Positions 54,601 through 64,000 of a DNA stretch of 64,000 nucleotides are shown piece after piece. This DNA is from Christiangramia fulva. Its GTDB lineage: Bacteria; Bacteroidota; Bacteroidia; Flavobacteriales; Flavobacteriaceae. How positions within the stretch are numbered: the stretch's first letter is position 1; each line of letters starts with the position of its first letter. The stretch covers positions 682,001 to 746,000 of the forward strand of contig NZ_CP028136.1 of assembly GCF_003024155.1 (NCBI RefSeq). The letters are read 5' to 3'. The notes below the pieces were generated by a model. It was not told where the DNA came from, made no database searches, and worked only from the letters and a program-made list of their open reading frames with translations. Both the position numbers and the translations under genes were made by a program.

Positions 54601-54634
54601 AAGACCACATCCCTACCTCTGTGGTCTTTTTTTA
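54601..54634 (+). terminator. Terminator after the pyruvate dehydrogenase operon
   Basis: AAGACCACA and TGTGGTCTT form a perfect 9-bp stem with a 10-nt loop followed by seven T (hairpin 54601-54628). The 493-bp stretch 54448-54940 otherwise holds only the toxin remnant. Confidence 0.88.
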
Positions 54635-54774
54635 TGCCCGTTGTTTTATTTATTCCCTATCTTCTCCCCCTCCGGTGGTTCTCCTCTTCTTCCTTTTTAG
54701 CTCTAAGGGTGAATGATGTAAAAGAAAAATAGTAGATTTAAACAAACTTTAGATTTATCTCCCGGAAAATTAAA

Positions 54775-54935
54775 AAAGGTATTCAATATAGATTATTTGC
54801 CTTTTGGGACAAAAGCGGCAACAAAGAGACTTTATTTTTTCTACACACGGAATAATTAAAAAAGTAAGTAAAGTTCCAAAGGCAGAAATTCATAAAGCAG
54901 AAAAAATCAGAACTGATTATTTAAATGAAAAGTAA
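54775..54935 (+). pseudogene. Remnant of a RelE/Gp49-like toxin gene
   Basis: The translation GIQYRLFAFWDKSGNKETL (from 54778) continues in another frame as THGIIKKVSKVPKAEIHKAE…DYLNEK, ending with TAA at 54933-54935. Together they look like the C-terminal half of a RelE/ParE-superfamily (phage Gp49-like) toxin. The frame changes within the run of six T near 54835-54840, and no N-terminal half is found upstream. It lies 5 bp before the antitoxin gene, as in an intact toxin-antitoxin operon. Confidence 0.75.
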
Positions 54936-54940
54936 AAGTT

Positions 54941-55270
54941 ATGGAAACAAAGAAGAAAAATAGAATAATGACTTTAGACCAAATGAAGGACAAACATATT
55001 GGTAAAATTGGTTCTGAAGAAAGGGAAAAATACGAATTCGATTTACGGTTAGATGTTCTTGGAGAAATGATTAAAACTGCCAGAAAAGAAAGACATTTAA
55101 CACAAGAACAGCTTGGAGAATTAATTGGAGTACAAAAATCTCAAATTTCAAAATTAGAGAGGAATGCTAAAAATGTTACCATTGAAACAATCCTCAAAGT
55201 TTTCAAGGCGCTAAAAGCAAACATAAAATTCAGTATCGAAATGGCTGATGGAGATTTCAAGGTTGCTTAG
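54941..55270 (+). CDS. XRE-family antitoxin, orphaned
   Basis: A 109-residue protein with a helix-turn-helix at about residues 40-95 (IKTARKERHLTQEQLGELIGVQKSQISKLE, TIETILKVFKALKANIKFSI). It resembles HigA-type antitoxins paired with Gp49-like toxins. The toxin gene directly before it is broken, so this is a solitary antitoxin that may still protect against related toxins or regulate transcription. Confidence 0.85.
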   Translation: METKKKNRIMTLDQMKDKHIGKIGSEEREKYEFDLRLDVLGEMIKTARKERHLTQEQLGELIGVQKSQISKLERNAKNVTIETILKVFKALKANIKFSIEMADGDFKVA

Positions 55271-55383
55271 AACAAGAATACTCCAGCTAGAAAAAACGGT
55301 TCACCGCAAATAACTGGTTTTACGAAAAAGAACTAAATTAATTTACATAAATAACAGAACCGGAAAACCAATTATTTTAAAAC

Positions 55384-56265
55384 ATGGAAATTCCTAAATT
55401 TCACGAAACATTTATTCCAATTCTCAAAACTCTCTCCGATGGAAATACAATGCACCATCGTGAAATGAGTAAAAAAATTATAGATTCTTTTTATTCCAAT
55501 TTAACAAAAGAACAGTTAGAGAAAAAAACCAAAAGTGGTGATATTCTAATTCTAAACAGGATAGCCTGGGGTAAATCGTATCTAAAAAAAGGTGGCTTTA
55601 TAGAATTTCCAAAACGGGGAATGGTCAGAATAACAGAGAAAGGTCTTAAATCGGTTAATCGAAACTTAACTTTAAAAGATGTCGAAAACTCATCCGGCTT
55701 ACTTGATTTTTATACCGAAGAAAATCCTTCAAAAAAAACTACTCCTGAAAAAATAACCAATGCGTCACCCCAGGATTTAATTGATGAAGGCTTTACGCAA
55801 ATTGATACGGAAGTTAAAAATGAACTTCTGACTAAACTAAAAACTATCGACCCTTTCTATTTTGAAAAAGTCATTTTGATTCTTCTGAAAAAGATGGGAT
55901 ATGGCGACTTTATTGAAACGGCAAAAACAGGTGATGGTGGGATCGATGGAATTATTAATGAAGATAAGCTGGGTCTAGACAAGATTTATATACAAGCTAA
56001 AAGGTATGGCGACAATAAAGTAAGAGAAAAAGACATTAGAAATTTTATTGGCGCTATGAGCGGAGATACACAAAAAGGAGTATTTGTAACAACTTCAAAT
56101 TTTGATAAAGGAGCTATTAAAAAAGCAAGCGATGCGCATCATACAATAATATTAATAGATGGTAATAAGTTGACGGACCTGATGCACGAATTTAATGTAG
56201 GACTTCAAATCAAATCTGTTTACGAAGTAAAAGAATTAGATATAGATTTTTTCGAAGGGGAGTGA
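55384..56265 (+). CDS. Mrr-type restriction endonuclease
   Basis: A 293-residue protein with an N-terminal winged-helix Mrr_N domain (about 1-95; HHREMSKKII, RIAWGKSYLKKGGFIEFPKRG) and a C-terminal Mrr nuclease domain (about 145-280). The active-site pattern is GDGGIDG followed by IYIQAKRYG, the D-QxK core, and looks intact. Mrr enzymes cut modified DNA (type IV restriction). It stands alone next to toxin-antitoxin remnants, with no methyltransferase gene visible, consistent with a type IV system in an accessory region. Confidence 0.92.
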   Translation: MEIPKFHETFIPILKTLSDGNTMHHREMSKKIIDSFYSNLTKEQLEKKTKSGDILILNRIAWGKSYLKKGGFIEFPKRGMVRITEKGLKSVNRNLTLKDVENSSGLLDFYTEENPSKKTTPEKITNASPQDLIDEGFTQIDTEVKNELLTKLKTIDPFYFEKVILILLKKMGYGDFIETAKTGDGGIDGIINEDKLGLDKIYIQAKRYGDNKVREKDIRNFIGAMSGDTQKGVFVTTSNFDKGAIKKASDAHHTIILIDGNKLTDLMHEFNVGLQIKSVYEVKELDIDFFEGE

Positions 56266-56400
56266 TTTCCGACTAAATAGAGCAAGGAAATATTTGAAAT
56301 CCCGGTTTTTTACGAAAAAGTGTATTTTTAGAAATCAGAAAATAAAAATCTAAACCTAAATGCCTGTTTTATAAAGTTTCAGATCTTAAAAATCTCACTT

Positions 56401-57294
56401 ATGAATAGAAAACATTTTATTGAAACCATGGGTATTTTAGGTGCGTCTGCATTGATGCCCCTGCCAGGATATTCAATGTTTGAAAAACCTAAATTTAAAA
56501 TGGGGCTTCAGTTATATACCATAAACGAGAACATGAATAAAGATGCTGTAGCTACGCTAAAGGCTGCAAAAAGTATGGGATATGAAGATTTTGAAACATT
56601 TGGGTTCGATGGTGATATTGGAACTTTCTACGGATATAAATCATCAGAATTCAAAAAGATCCTGGAAGAACTTCAAATTACTGCCTCGAGTGGACATTTC
56701 GGATTTTCATCGTATCTCAATAGATCAAACGATGAATTAAAAGGCTTTGTAGACCAGTGTATCAGAGGTGCTGAAGATCTGGATCTAAAATATATTACCT
56801 GGCCCTGGATAGCTCCTGAACAACGAACGATGGATAATTTCAAAATAATGGCAGATAAATTAAATGTGATTGGTGAACAGGTAACTTCCGCAGGCCTTGG
56901 ATTTGCCTATCATAACCACGGTTTTGAATTTTTAGATCACAATGGTGAAACCGGATTTGATATTATTTTGAGGGAAACCGATCCAGAACTTGTCAAACTT
57001 CAACTGGATATGTACTGGGTTATGCATTCTTCTAATTCTAGTCCCAGGGAACTGGTTAAAGATCAGCCCGGTCGTTACGTAATGTGGCACATTAAAGATA
57101 TGGACAAAATTACGAGAGATTATACCGAGCTGGGAAATGGTTCCATAGATTACACTTCCATACTTCCTGATCCGGCAGAGTCTGGCCTTGAATTCTATTA
57201 CATTGAACAGGGAGGAAATTACACCCATAATCCCATGCGAAGTATAGCTGATAGCGCTGAATTCTTCAAAAAACATTTGCAGAAATATCTATAA
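56401..57294 (+). CDS. Sugar phosphate isomerase/epimerase-family protein
   Basis: A 297-residue exported TIM-barrel protein. The N-terminus (MNRKHFIETMGILGASALMP) looks like a Tat-derived signal without the twin Arg. The barrel carries AP2-endonuclease/xylose-isomerase-like metal-site residues (YHNHGFEF, QLDMYWVMHS, WHIKDMD, YIEQGG). The substrate is unknown; related proteins act on sugars in the periplasm. It is a single gene. Confidence 0.88.
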   Translation: MNRKHFIETMGILGASALMPLPGYSMFEKPKFKMGLQLYTINENMNKDAVATLKAAKSMGYEDFETFGFDGDIGTFYGYKSSEFKKILEELQITASSGHFGFSSYLNRSNDELKGFVDQCIRGAEDLDLKYITWPWIAPEQRTMDNFKIMADKLNVIGEQVTSAGLGFAYHNHGFEFLDHNGETGFDIILRETDPELVKLQLDMYWVMHSSNSSPRELVKDQPGRYVMWHIKDMDKITRDYTELGNGSIDYTSILPDPAESGLEFYYIEQGGNYTHNPMRSIADSAEFFKKHLQKYL

Positions 57295-57469
57295 TAACAG
57301 GCAATTCCTGAAAGAAGGATTTCATATAAGCCAGCGCAAACCAACTATTACCAGAAAAGCAGAGTTCAAAATTGTTAACGACCAAAAGCATTAAGCCAAT
57401 AAATCCGCTTCCATAATTCAGCTGCATTGGGAAACCAGAACACTTTTTTACACTAAATTTATTAATGAT

Positions 57470-57847
57470 ATGTTTCCAAAAGATTTTTATTCCTATTTAG
57501 CAAACAACACTCTGGTTGAAATAAAAGGAGGATTAACAAGGCCCTCTTTTTTAAAAATCTGGATGGTAGAGGTAGATAAAAGAATTTTCGCCAGAAGTTG
57601 GAACAAAAGCGAAAGAAGTTGGTTTACTGAGTTTCAAAAAACAGGAATCGGAGAAATAAAATTTGGGGATAAGGTAATCCGCGTAAAGGGGAAGAAAATT
57701 AATGCCAGTAACCCCATTAATCAGAAAATTAGTGAAGCCTACCTCAAAAAATATGATCAGCCAGGAAATTTGAAATATGCAGAAGGGATTTCTCAACCCG
57801 AATATTTCGAATATACCATGGAATTCTTCCATCAGGAACCACATTAA
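57470..57847 (+). CDS. DUF2255-family protein
   Basis: A 125-residue protein with the family segment RIFARSWNKSERSWFTEF and GEIKFGDKVIRVKGK. No function is known for the family; the fold looks like a small beta-rich domain. It is a single gene. Confidence 0.78.
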   Translation: MFPKDFYSYLANNTLVEIKGGLTRPSFLKIWMVEVDKRIFARSWNKSERSWFTEFQKTGIGEIKFGDKVIRVKGKKINASNPINQKISEAYLKKYDQPGNLKYAEGISQPEYFEYTMEFFHQEPH

Positions 57848-58164
57848 AACTACGATCCACAACGCAGGTCCATCGCAAAGAGCGGCTGCTGGAAAAGTTC
57901 TAAACTTAACTTCCATGATGTAATTTTAATTACAACAAGCCTTAGGAGAAAGTCTGGGCCCGTTGAGAATACCTCCGTAAAAAAACCAGCCCTGCGACTA
58001 GTTCACGAATCGATTCACTTTATTAAATCATCTTTTTATTGCTCCTAAAAAGAATGGCGGTAAAAAGAGCAACTGCATTTTACAGAAAATTGTTAGCTTT
58101 AATTTTTTCTAAATTTGGTTTCGGAGTAAAAGATCAATACCACAGGCCGTAATACTCAGTTAAA
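57848..58164. other. 317-bp region without a supported gene
   Basis: Nothing conserved was seen except a promoter for the next gene: TTG (58090-58092) and TAAATTTG (58110-58117), 47 bp before the mscS start. A 32-codon frame at 58054-58152 overlaps this promoter and is not supported. Confidence 0.6.
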
Positions 58165-59043
58165 ATGGAAGTGAATTTCAGCAATATATTTTATGATTTC
58201 TATTCAAATGTAAGAGCTATGTTACCCAATATTATCGGGGGTATTATCGTCTTACTATTTTTCATAATCCTGGGAAAGCTGTTTTATAAATATGTGGGCG
58301 GCCAGATTCAGTTAAAATGGAAACAGAGCATTATCTCTAATTTCATTGCTGAAGCCAGCAAATGGGCTTTTTATCTTGTTGGGATAATTATAGCCTTAAA
58401 TCTTTTCGGTTTTGGAGGTATCGCGAGCAATTTGATGGCCGGTGCCGGTATTAGCGCCATTATCTTCGGATTTGCTTTTAAGGATATTGGGGAGAATTTC
58501 CTGGCAGGAATTATTTTAGCTCTTAAAAGACCCTTTGAAATTGGTGATATTATTGAGGTTGATGGCTATAAAGGAAACGTTAAACACATCGATCTAAGAC
58601 TAACGCACCTGCGAAATGTGGAAGGGAAAGATATTTATATTCCCAATTCTTCGATCATAAAAAATACGCTGATAAACTATACCAAAGACGGTTATCTAAG
58701 AGTGAATTTTATGATTGGCATTGCACCCGAATGTGAAATAAATCTTACCCGAAATCTGATCCTGGATTACTTAAAACAGAACCGGCAAATTTTAAAAACC
58801 CCTCCCCCGAATGTTATAGTGCAGGAACTAGGTGAATTCACCACAGATCTACAGATACTTTTCTGGGTTGATATTTTAACGAACAAAAAATTACCAGACA
58901 GCTACCTGGGCCATAACATCAGAAGCAAGGCCATTGCTGATATCAAAGAAATTTTAGATAAAAACAATATCTCCATGCCTTCACAGGTAATTGAACATAA
59001 AATGTACCAGGACAATAAGATTGAAATCCGCAAAAATGAATAA
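58165..59043 (+). CDS. MscS-family mechanosensitive channel
   Basis: A 292-residue channel with three N-terminal helices. The pore-lining helix is Gly/Ala-rich (ASNLMAGAGISAIIFGFAFKDIGENFLAGIIL), followed by the MscS beta domain (RPFEIGDIIEVDGYKGNVKHIDLR, YIPNSSIIKN) and a C-terminal alpha/beta domain. It releases solutes during osmotic downshock. Size is typical of small MscS. Confidence 0.94.
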   Translation: MEVNFSNIFYDFYSNVRAMLPNIIGGIIVLLFFIILGKLFYKYVGGQIQLKWKQSIISNFIAEASKWAFYLVGIIIALNLFGFGGIASNLMAGAGISAIIFGFAFKDIGENFLAGIILALKRPFEIGDIIEVDGYKGNVKHIDLRLTHLRNVEGKDIYIPNSSIIKNTLINYTKDGYLRVNFMIGIAPECEINLTRNLILDYLKQNRQILKTPPPNVIVQELGEFTTDLQILFWVDILTNKKLPDSYLGHNIRSKAIADIKEILDKNNISMPSQVIEHKMYQDNKIEIRKNE

Positions 59044-59229
59044 AAAATCGCGGTTTTCAGGCTTTTTTATTCCAAGCAGCTAATTATAAAATTGGTACTG
59101 GGCCTTGAAATAAAAAGCTCGTAACAAAAAAGTCTTTAAAGCCTCAAAAAATTATACTATTTAACCTGAAATCAAAGGAACATTTAGGAGCTTTGTATCC
59201 CGAAAGGCGGTAAACATGAAAAAAGCAAA

Positions 59230-60543
59230 ATGACTGATTTAAAAGAAAAACATCCGGCTGATATCGCAGAACAATTGGCTGAAATGGATGAAAAGGAGCG
59301 GGATATTTCTTTTTTATTGTTGGGAAACAAAAAAACGGAAGTCTTCAGCTATTTTGATGATCAAACAAAAGAAGAAGTCGTAAAAGGTCTTGGTGACAAT
59401 GAACTTGCCAAACTGATCAACAATATGAACCCCGATGACCGCACGGGTTTATTTGAAAATTTCCCCGATGAACTTATCAAGCACCTGGTAAATCTCCTCA
59501 ATGAATCTGAGCGCAATATCGCCCTCAATCTTATTGGGTACGAGAAAGACAGCATCGCCAGGTTAATGACCCCGCACTATATCCAGGCGCGTTCAAACTG
59601 GACCGTAGAAAAGGTCCTGAACCAGATCAAAAGATTTGGCAAAAAAGCCGAAACCCTCAACTTTATTTATGTTGTTGATGAAAACAACAAGCTTATAGAC
59701 GATTTGAGAATTGGTGAATTATTAATGGCAGAACTCGATACAAAGATTTCTGACCTTATGGACTATGATTTTATTGGCATAAGAACGAACCTGAACATTG
59801 AAGATGCCTTTAATACATTCGACAAATATGATCGGTCTGCACTGCCGATTATAACCGATAACGGCACGTTGGTGGGGATCGTGACCTTTGACGATATTCT
59901 GGACAAGATCAAGGAACGGGATACCGAGGACATTCAAAAATTTGGTGGTGTGGAAGGTCTGGAACTTTCATACACAAAGACTCCTCTGCTTGAACTGGTA
60001 AGAAAAAGGGCCGGCTGGCTTATCATCCTCTTTATTGGTGAAATGCTAACCGCTTCTGCCATGGGTTATTTTGACGCCGAAATAGAAAAAGCCGTTGTTT
60101 TGGCACTTTTCGTTCCGCTTATCATATCAAGCGGTGGTAATTCCGGTTCGCAGGCAGCTTCACTTATTATCCGCGCCATGGCCCTGCGGGAATTAAGACT
60201 TAAAGACTGGTGGTATGTAATGCGCAAAGAAATTCTTTCAGGATTATTACTGGGAACTATTTTAGGCACGATAGGTTTTATTCGGATCTTCGTTTGGCAG
60301 GAGACCGGCATTTATGATTATGGCCCGTTCTGGCTGTGGGTGGGTTTGTCTGTCTCGGTTTCCCTGCTTTTCATTGTACTTTGGGGAACACTTTCCGGTT
60401 CTTTGATACCTTTTGCCCTAAAGAAGTTAGGCCTGGATCCTGCAACCGCTTCCGCTCCTTTTGTAGCTACCCTGGTGGATGTAACAGGGCTTATCATTTA
60501 CTTTTCAGTTGCGGCCATGTTCCTTTCGGGTAAACTACTTTAG
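59230..60543 (+). CDS. mgtE: Magnesium transporter MgtE
   Basis: A 437-residue transporter with an N-terminal superhelical domain (ADIAEQLAEMDEKERDISFLLL, MNPDDRTGLFENF), two CBS domains (about 110-235) and a five-helix membrane domain with the conserved LIISSGGNSGSQAASLIIRAMA pore region and ATASAPFVATLVDVTGLIIYF. It imports Mg2+ with gating by the cytoplasmic domains. It is a single gene; 279 bp without a supported gene follow. Confidence 0.95.
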   Translation: MTDLKEKHPADIAEQLAEMDEKERDISFLLLGNKKTEVFSYFDDQTKEEVVKGLGDNELAKLINNMNPDDRTGLFENFPDELIKHLVNLLNESERNIALNLIGYEKDSIARLMTPHYIQARSNWTVEKVLNQIKRFGKKAETLNFIYVVDENNKLIDDLRIGELLMAELDTKISDLMDYDFIGIRTNLNIEDAFNTFDKYDRSALPIITDNGTLVGIVTFDDILDKIKERDTEDIQKFGGVEGLELSYTKTPLLELVRKRAGWLIILFIGEMLTASAMGYFDAEIEKAVVLALFVPLIISSGGNSGSQAASLIIRAMALRELRLKDWWYVMRKEILSGLLLGTILGTIGFIRIFVWQETGIYDYGPFWLWVGLSVSVSLLFIVLWGTLSGSLIPFALKKLGLDPATASAPFVATLVDVTGLIIYFSVAAMFLSGKLL

Positions 60544-60822
60544 AAAAGTTTTTTTGCCAGGATCATTTCAGAACGCTTCATCAAAGCTCGGAATTTTCAT
60601 CATTTTTTCGGCTTATTTACCTTTCTGTTTGAAGATTACTTCTCCGGGAAAAGCACAAAATTTGATACATCCTGAAAAAGAAGAAACTATTTATCAGTAA
60701 AATAATTATCTTAAAGCCCGCACTGACAGCTTTAACAGCTTCTTTCGCCGGATCATTTGCAGCCAAAACCTTTTTTGAGTGAAACAAGGATAAATTAATA
60801 TTTTAACTGTTCTAAGCCAATA

Positions 60823-61794
60823 ATGAAAGCTAACGACACGATGAAAATAGCAGTCGCTCAATTTGAACCTAAAGATGGCGATAAGAACTACAATCTTTCG
60901 CTTATTAGGGATCTTGCGAAAAGGGCTAAGGCTAAGGGAGCCGATGTGATCAGTTTCCATGAAATGAGCATTACAGCTTACACTTTCACGAAAGACCTCA
61001 GCAGGGATGAAATGATCGAATTAGCAGAAGAGGTTCCATCAGGAAAAAGTACCAATGAACTCATAAAGATTTCTTCAGAATTAGATATTATCATCCTGGC
61101 CGGGCTGGTTGAGATTTCTGAAGATAAAATTTACAATACTTATATCTGTGTAAATAAAACCGGATTGGTGGCCAAACATCGCAAGCTGCATCCGTTTATC
61201 AGTAAATTCATGTCGGCCGGGGATAGCTATTGTGTCTTTGATCTTTTAGGCTGGAAATGCGGAATTTTAACCTGCTACGATAACAATGTCATCGAAAATG
61301 TACGTGCCACCTGTATTTTAGGCGCCGACCTGATCTTTGCCCCTCATGTCACCGGTTGCACTCCTTCCGCCATGCCGGGCCGGGGTTATGTGGCTGATGA
61401 ATTCTGGCAGAATCGTGAAAACGATCCTGTTTCTCTTCGCCAGGAATTCGACGGACCCAAAGGCCGCCAATGGCTTATGAGATGGCTTCCGGCGCGGGCT
61501 TATGATAACGGGGTTTATTATGCGTTTTCCAATCCTATAGGGTACGACGGTGAACATTTAAAGAATGGGAATTCTATGATCATCGACCCTTACGGGGAAG
61601 TTTTATCTGAGATTAGATCTTTTGAAAACGACATTACTATTTCTACCATCACCAAAGATAAACTAGGACTTTCCGGCGGCTTCAGATATAAAAATGCACG
61701 CCGTCCTGAACTTTATAAAAATATCCTCGGAAAAGACCATAAATCTGAAACTTCTCCCGTTTGGATGAAGAAAAATAATGCTTCAGAAAGCTGA
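60823..61794 (+). CDS. Nitrilase-superfamily amidohydrolase
   Basis: A 323-residue carbon-nitrogen hydrolase. The catalytic triad is visible: Glu in VISFHEMSITAY, Lys in AKHRKLHPF and Cys in CGILTCYDNNVIENVR. Large segments (VTGCTPSAMPGRGYV, GPKGRQWLMRWLPARAYDNGVYY) resemble nitrilase-like amidases of Bacteroidetes. The substrate is not known. A second ATG six codons in (60841) is an equally good start. Confidence 0.9.
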   Translation: MKANDTMKIAVAQFEPKDGDKNYNLSLIRDLAKRAKAKGADVISFHEMSITAYTFTKDLSRDEMIELAEEVPSGKSTNELIKISSELDIIILAGLVEISEDKIYNTYICVNKTGLVAKHRKLHPFISKFMSAGDSYCVFDLLGWKCGILTCYDNNVIENVRATCILGADLIFAPHVTGCTPSAMPGRGYVADEFWQNRENDPVSLRQEFDGPKGRQWLMRWLPARAYDNGVYYAFSNPIGYDGEHLKNGNSMIIDPYGEVLSEIRSFENDITISTITKDKLGLSGGFRYKNARRPELYKNILGKDHKSETSPVWMKKNNASES

Positions 61795-61839
61795 ACCTAT
61801 CCAGATGTTCGATATATTTTTTCATAAAACTTCTGTTTA

Positions 61840-61873
61840 AAAGTTCTATATTAGAGAACTTTAATTATCTTTG
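61840..61873 (+). promoter_or_regulatory. higBA operator and promoter
   Basis: AAAGTTCT (61840-61847) and AGAACTTT (61855-61862) are perfect inverted repeats, directly followed by TATCTTTG (61866-61873), a perfect -7 element, 16 bp before higB. Bound antitoxin would block the promoter, as expected for HigA autoregulation. Confidence 0.72.
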
Positions 61874-61889
61874 TTTCAGATGCACGGGA

Positions 61890-62186
61890 ATGAAAAGAAT
61901 AGTTTCAAAAAAGATATTAAGAGAATTCTGGGAAAAACATCCTGATTCAGAACAATATCTAAAGACCTGGTATGAAACAGCTAAAACTTCCCATTGGAAT
62001 TCTCCCAATGACATTAAGAAAACTTATATAAATGCCAGCATTTTAAAAGATAGTAGAGTCGTTTTCAACATTAAAGGAAACTCATATAGGTTAATTGTAA
62101 AATTTAATTACAACAGACAATGGGCTTTTATAAGATTTGTTGGGACACATGCAGAATATGATAAAATAGATGCTGATACCATTTAA
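61890..62186 (+). CDS. higB: HigB-family mRNA interferase toxin
   Basis: A 98-residue protein with HigB-family features: ILREFWEKHPDSEQYLKTWYE, a segment around SRVVFNIKGNSYRLIVKFNY, and WAFIRFVGTHAEYDKIDADTI at the C-terminus. Such toxins cleave mRNA on ribosomes. It lies 11 bp before higA and appears complete. Confidence 0.93.
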   Translation: MKRIVSKKILREFWEKHPDSEQYLKTWYETAKTSHWNSPNDIKKTYINASILKDSRVVFNIKGNSYRLIVKFNYNRQWAFIRFVGTHAEYDKIDADTI

Positions 62187-62197
62187 AAACTTGGGTT

Positions 62198-62566
62198 ATG
62201 AATATTAAACCTTTAAAAAACGAACAAGATTACGAGAAAGCTTTAGAACGGCTTGAGGTAATATTTGATGCTCCAGCGAACTCCCAAGAAGGAGACGAAG
62301 CAGAAATCCTATCAATGTTAATCGATAATTTCGAAAATGAACATTATCCAATTGAAGCTCCAGATCCAATTGAAGCTATAAAGATCAGGATGGAAGAAAT
62401 GAATCTTAAGCAAAAAGATTTAGTTGGCGTAATTGGTGGAAAAAGTAGAGTTTCAGAAATTTTGAATAAAAAGAAAAGGTTGACTGTAGATATGATTAGA
62501 GAATTGGAAAGAATTCTAAATATTTCTGCTTCTGTATTGGTAACTAATTACCAGTTATCTAAATAA
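62198..62566 (+). CDS. higA: HigA-family antitoxin
   Basis: A 122-residue antitoxin with an N-terminal acidic region and a C-terminal helix-turn-helix (MEEMNLKQKDLVGVIGGKSRVSEILNKKKRLTVDMIRELE). It neutralises HigB and probably binds the inverted repeat upstream of higB. A bidirectional terminator follows. Confidence 0.93.
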   Translation: MNIKPLKNEQDYEKALERLEVIFDAPANSQEGDEAEILSMLIDNFENEHYPIEAPDPIEAIKIRMEEMNLKQKDLVGVIGGKSRVSEILNKKKRLTVDMIRELERILNISASVLVTNYQLSK

Positions 62567-62701
62567 AAAAAAACCGCTCATCATCGTAATTGCAGATATG
62601 AGGTAAAAAAGTTTTTAAAAAATCCTGGAATAGAAACCCAAAAGCTAATCAATTCCTGTTCTTACTACTACATCTGCCGAATATCCATGACCGAAAAAAA
62701 T

Positions 62702-62733
62702 AAAAAAGGTGACCTGCTTAGATCACCTTTTTT
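62702..62733. terminator. Bidirectional terminator between higA and katG
   Basis: AAAAAAGGTGA and TCACCTTTTTT form a perfect 11-bp stem with a 10-nt loop, giving T-runs in both directions. It separates the convergent higBA and katG units. Confidence 0.9.
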
Positions 62734-62752
62734 CGAAATTTATGCGGCCTGA

Positions 62753-64000
<1,248 letters not shown>

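Noticed and set aside
54529..54732. 67-codon open frame between lpd and the toxin remnant
   Set aside because: It spans the terminator hairpin and shows no conserved sequence.
58054..58152. 32-codon frame before mscS
   Set aside because: It overlaps the mscS promoter, has no ribosome site that stands out and no recognised family.

Overview
The window looks like chromosome from a marine or saline member of the Flavobacteriaceae (Bacteroidetes), close in style to Gramella, Salegentibacter or Zunongwangia. The evidence is the AT-rich DNA, promoters of the Bacteroidetes TAnnTTTG type, a fused CcoNO cbb3 oxidase subunit, a Sec/lipoprotein (clade II) nitrous oxide reductase, an HTCS-like regulator and many small lipoproteins. 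Genus assignment is inference. No rRNA, tRNA, CRISPR array or intact insertion sequence was seen.

Layout. 0-2.5 kb: the end of an unidentified protein, a SpoU-type RNA methyltransferase and a lipoprotein cytochrome c. 2.5-7.3 kb: glycerol use (glpD-glpK-glpF facing away from a DeoR-family glpR, with repeated TTCGT sites between them). 7.4-15.5 kb: an alpha-glucan operon (GlgE maltosyltransferase, maltokinase, GlgB, a GH31 alpha-glucosidase) closed by a strong terminator. 15.5-19.4 kb: a 1285-residue HTCS-architecture regulator whose phosphorelay residues appear to be missing. 19.7-28.4 kb: the complete cbb3 oxidase set (ccoI, ccoS, ccoNO, ccoQ, ccoP, ccoG, ccoH and a DsbD_2/TauE-like membrane protein), preceded by a UspA gene. 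29.3-31.9 kb: a PAS histidine kinase, a receiver-Crp/Fnr fusion regulator and a small membrane protein. 32-34.3 kb: a second UspA gene and deoC-deoD. 34.4-42.9 kb: nitrous oxide reduction (cytochrome c, fasciclin lipoprotein, nosZ, a membrane protein, nosL, a NosL-barrel fusion, nosD, nosF, nosY). 43-47.5 kb: a thioredoxin-like protein, a polytopic membrane protein, an NsrR-like Rrf2 regulator, ric and hemN. 48-54.4 kb: dodecin, a MITE/REP-like repeat and pyruvate dehydrogenase (aceE, aceF, lpd). 54.6-62.6 kb: a more accessory stretch with a broken toxin beside an intact antitoxin, an Mrr-type nuclease, MscS, MgtE, a nitrilase and an intact higBA pair. The window ends inside katG.

The main discovery is a regulon that can be read directly from the DNA. 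Seven transcription units (uspA-ccoI, ccoS-ccoNOQPGH, the second uspA, deoC-deoD, nos, the thioredoxin-like gene, and hemN-ric) each carry a palindrome TGAYNNNNRTCA placed exactly 23 bp before a TAnnTTTG-like -7 element. That puts the palindrome near -41, the class II activator position. The obvious candidate activator lies in the middle of the regulon: a receiver-Crp/Fnr fusion with an intact phosphoacceptor Asp and no cysteines in its sensor domain, in an operon with a PAS kinase. This suggests low-oxygen control by phosphorylation rather than by an FNR-type iron-sulfur cluster.

Other notable points are a NosL domain fused to a Met/His-rich putative outer-membrane barrel, a factor-independent terminator hairpin inside the nos operon, the apparently phosphorylation-dead HTCS, and a highly charged Ser/Asp/Glu/Lys linker in AceF.
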